NCBI GenBank assembly: GCA_023898505.1
Contig: CP060226.1
Location: 1-64,000 of the forward strand
Origin: Candidatus Peribacteria bacterium
GTDB taxonomy: Bacteria; Patescibacteriota; Gracilibacteria; BD1-5; UBA6164
Direction: 5' to 3'
DNA: 64,000 nucleotides
Position 1 is the stretch's first letter. Every line of letters starts with the position of its first letter. Below, piece after piece: positions 63,101 through 64,000 of the stretch. Below the pieces are notes generated by a model. That model was given only the letters and a program-made list of their open reading frames with translations, was not told the origin of the DNA and did no database searches. The position numbers and the translations under genes were made by a program.

Positions 63101-64000
63101 TTAGATATCCTGTCAGAAATTCAATGACCAGGAAGTGTAAATGTAAGAGATGATACTTTTACTGCTTTTGAGTCATGGTTAAATGACAAGGATATCGATT
63201 ATTTAGAAGAGTATATTAACTTTGACAGTCTTGTATCTAGTGAGTGAAGATTGATTACAAATTCTGTCCTAGATAAGGAAGTGTTATCACAGCAGTATGT
63301 AGATGATGTGGATTGAGCTGTAGCTCCTGGAGAGGAAGAAATAGTTTTCTTATTTTTTATACGTTACAAGCATCTGTTGAGGCAAAAATTACAATCGTAT
63401 ACTTCAAACATTACATCTTTCTGACAAAGCTTTTTAGCCATTCTCGATACATTACCCACAAGGAAACAATGACAAGTGATAGCTGATTTCTTTTCCCGAG
63501 TCGTAGGACAGAAGGGCTTAGATTATGCTGATATATTTGTTATCTTCCTAGAGGCCTTAGGTTTACCATATATCAAGGCATGACAGCAATTAGCCAGTAT
63601 CTGAGCTGTTGACGATGCAATTAGTAGAAAACTTTTGAAATTAACATCCAGAGTAGAACCGATATCTATATTTCATGTGTGGGATGTACTTTGGCAAGAA
63701 TATGGTGAAAGGATAGGCTTTATCAAGGAATCACCATGATTGTGTGCGGTTGCATCAGTTCGTCAGAGTCATTATATGGTGGATTACACTTGACAGCGTA
63801 GAATATTAAAATTTATACGTCCCGAAGTACTGCATGAGGTATCGATGTTGTTAGATTCTGTACGCACATTTGTTGGTAAAACAAAAACTGACACGGGATT
63901 ATTATGATCGGAGGTTTTTTTACCAGAAGGCATTGTTGAGAATGTTGTGAGAGACACGGATAAGGAAGTACATTCTATAGAGGATAGAAACCAGCAGTCT
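60191..64000 (+). CDS. M48-type metalloprotease joined to a UbiB/ABC1-like kinase domain (3' end missing)
   Basis: At least 1270 aa in one open frame with about 40 TGA codons. Near the N-terminus IASIISHEIGHLKYSE (His about 142 and 146) and EERVADIEALRI form an M48-type zinc-protease core. About 800 residues of helical repeats follow. Near the C-terminus, YIKAGQQLAS has the KxGQ motif (Lys about 1129) unique to UbiB/ABC1 kinases. CAVASVRQSH matches their Ala-rich loop and RILKFIRPEV the ATP-binding Lys region. The frame continues past the window, so kinase motifs further on are not visible. Confidence 0.78.

Noticed and set aside
1..64000. CRISPR array or insertion sequence
   Set aside because: No regularly spaced identical repeats with unique spacers, and no transposase or cas-like protein, were found on either strand.

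Overview
The window comes from a bacterium that reads UGA as glycine (translation table 25), so it most likely belongs to Absconditabacteria (SR1) or Gracilibacteria in the candidate phyla radiation. With UGA as a stop, most genes look shattered. With UGA as Gly they join into full-length proteins, and the restored glycines fall in invariant motifs: pyruvate kinase TKGPEIR, the pilin ILAILGTIA, the lyase GGKLPGFCGG and the RadA zinc finger WQGQCPSC. Native genes end in TAA or TAG. The DNA is AT-rich, clear Shine-Dalgarno sites are rare, and intergenic spaces are full of short palindromic repeats. All coordinates below use table 25.

Layout. 1-5.1 kb: HtrA protease, RadA, a HAD hydrolase, tRNA-Leu with duplicated 3' fragments, and a small toxin-antitoxin-like pair. 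5.2-8.6 kb: RNase R and an AI-2E-type permease. 8.7-13.9 kb: two type IV pilin-like proteins and three tandem PL14-like polysaccharide lyases. 13.9-15.5 kb: unknown proteins. 15.5-18.8 kb: a GC-richer two-gene island (Alg44-like membrane-fusion protein and Alg8-like glycosyltransferase) whose gene junction uses TGA as a stop, unlike the rest of the window. 18.9-28.5 kb: toxin-antitoxin genes, AhpC peroxiredoxin, pyruvate kinase, a class A penicillin-binding protein, an LCP cell-wall ligase, superoxide dismutase and a P-loop kinase. 28.8-34.9 kb: a MoxR/DUF58/Bat-type operon. 34.9-43.7 kb: a WG-like repeat protein, YbaB, an acidic coiled-coil protein, a probable structured RNA, an aldehyde dehydrogenase, triosephosphate isomerase, two proteins sharing an unrecognised helix-turn-helix-like repeat, and an unknown protein. 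43.8-48.2 kb: an enlarged isoleucyl-tRNA synthetase carrying an alpha/beta-hydrolase domain and a histidine-phosphatase domain. 48.2-54.2 kb: MazF-like toxin, NYN protein, CYTH protein, a house-cleaning operon (DUF84 NTPase and alpha/beta hydrolase, with HAD and MazG proteins alongside), a second RelE-type module and tRNA-Ser. 54.3-64 kb: a 954-aa protein with a caspase-like His/Cys dyad, a GNAT acetyltransferase, small lipoproteins and repeat proteins, a VWA lipoprotein, and a giant M48 metalloprotease joined to a UbiB/ABC1-type kinase domain that runs off the end.

Themes. Pilins, polysaccharide lyases, polysaccharide synthesis, Bat proteins and VWA lipoproteins together suggest a surface- or host-attached lifestyle with a remodelled envelope. 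Several palindromic repeats lie in frame inside conserved genes (radA, tpiA, ileS), resembling the Rickettsia palindromic elements. The strongest candidates for new biology are the multi-domain IleRS, the repeat-encoded insertions, the M48-UbiB fusion, the caspase-like protein, the DP-repeat proteins and the standard-code alginate-like island.
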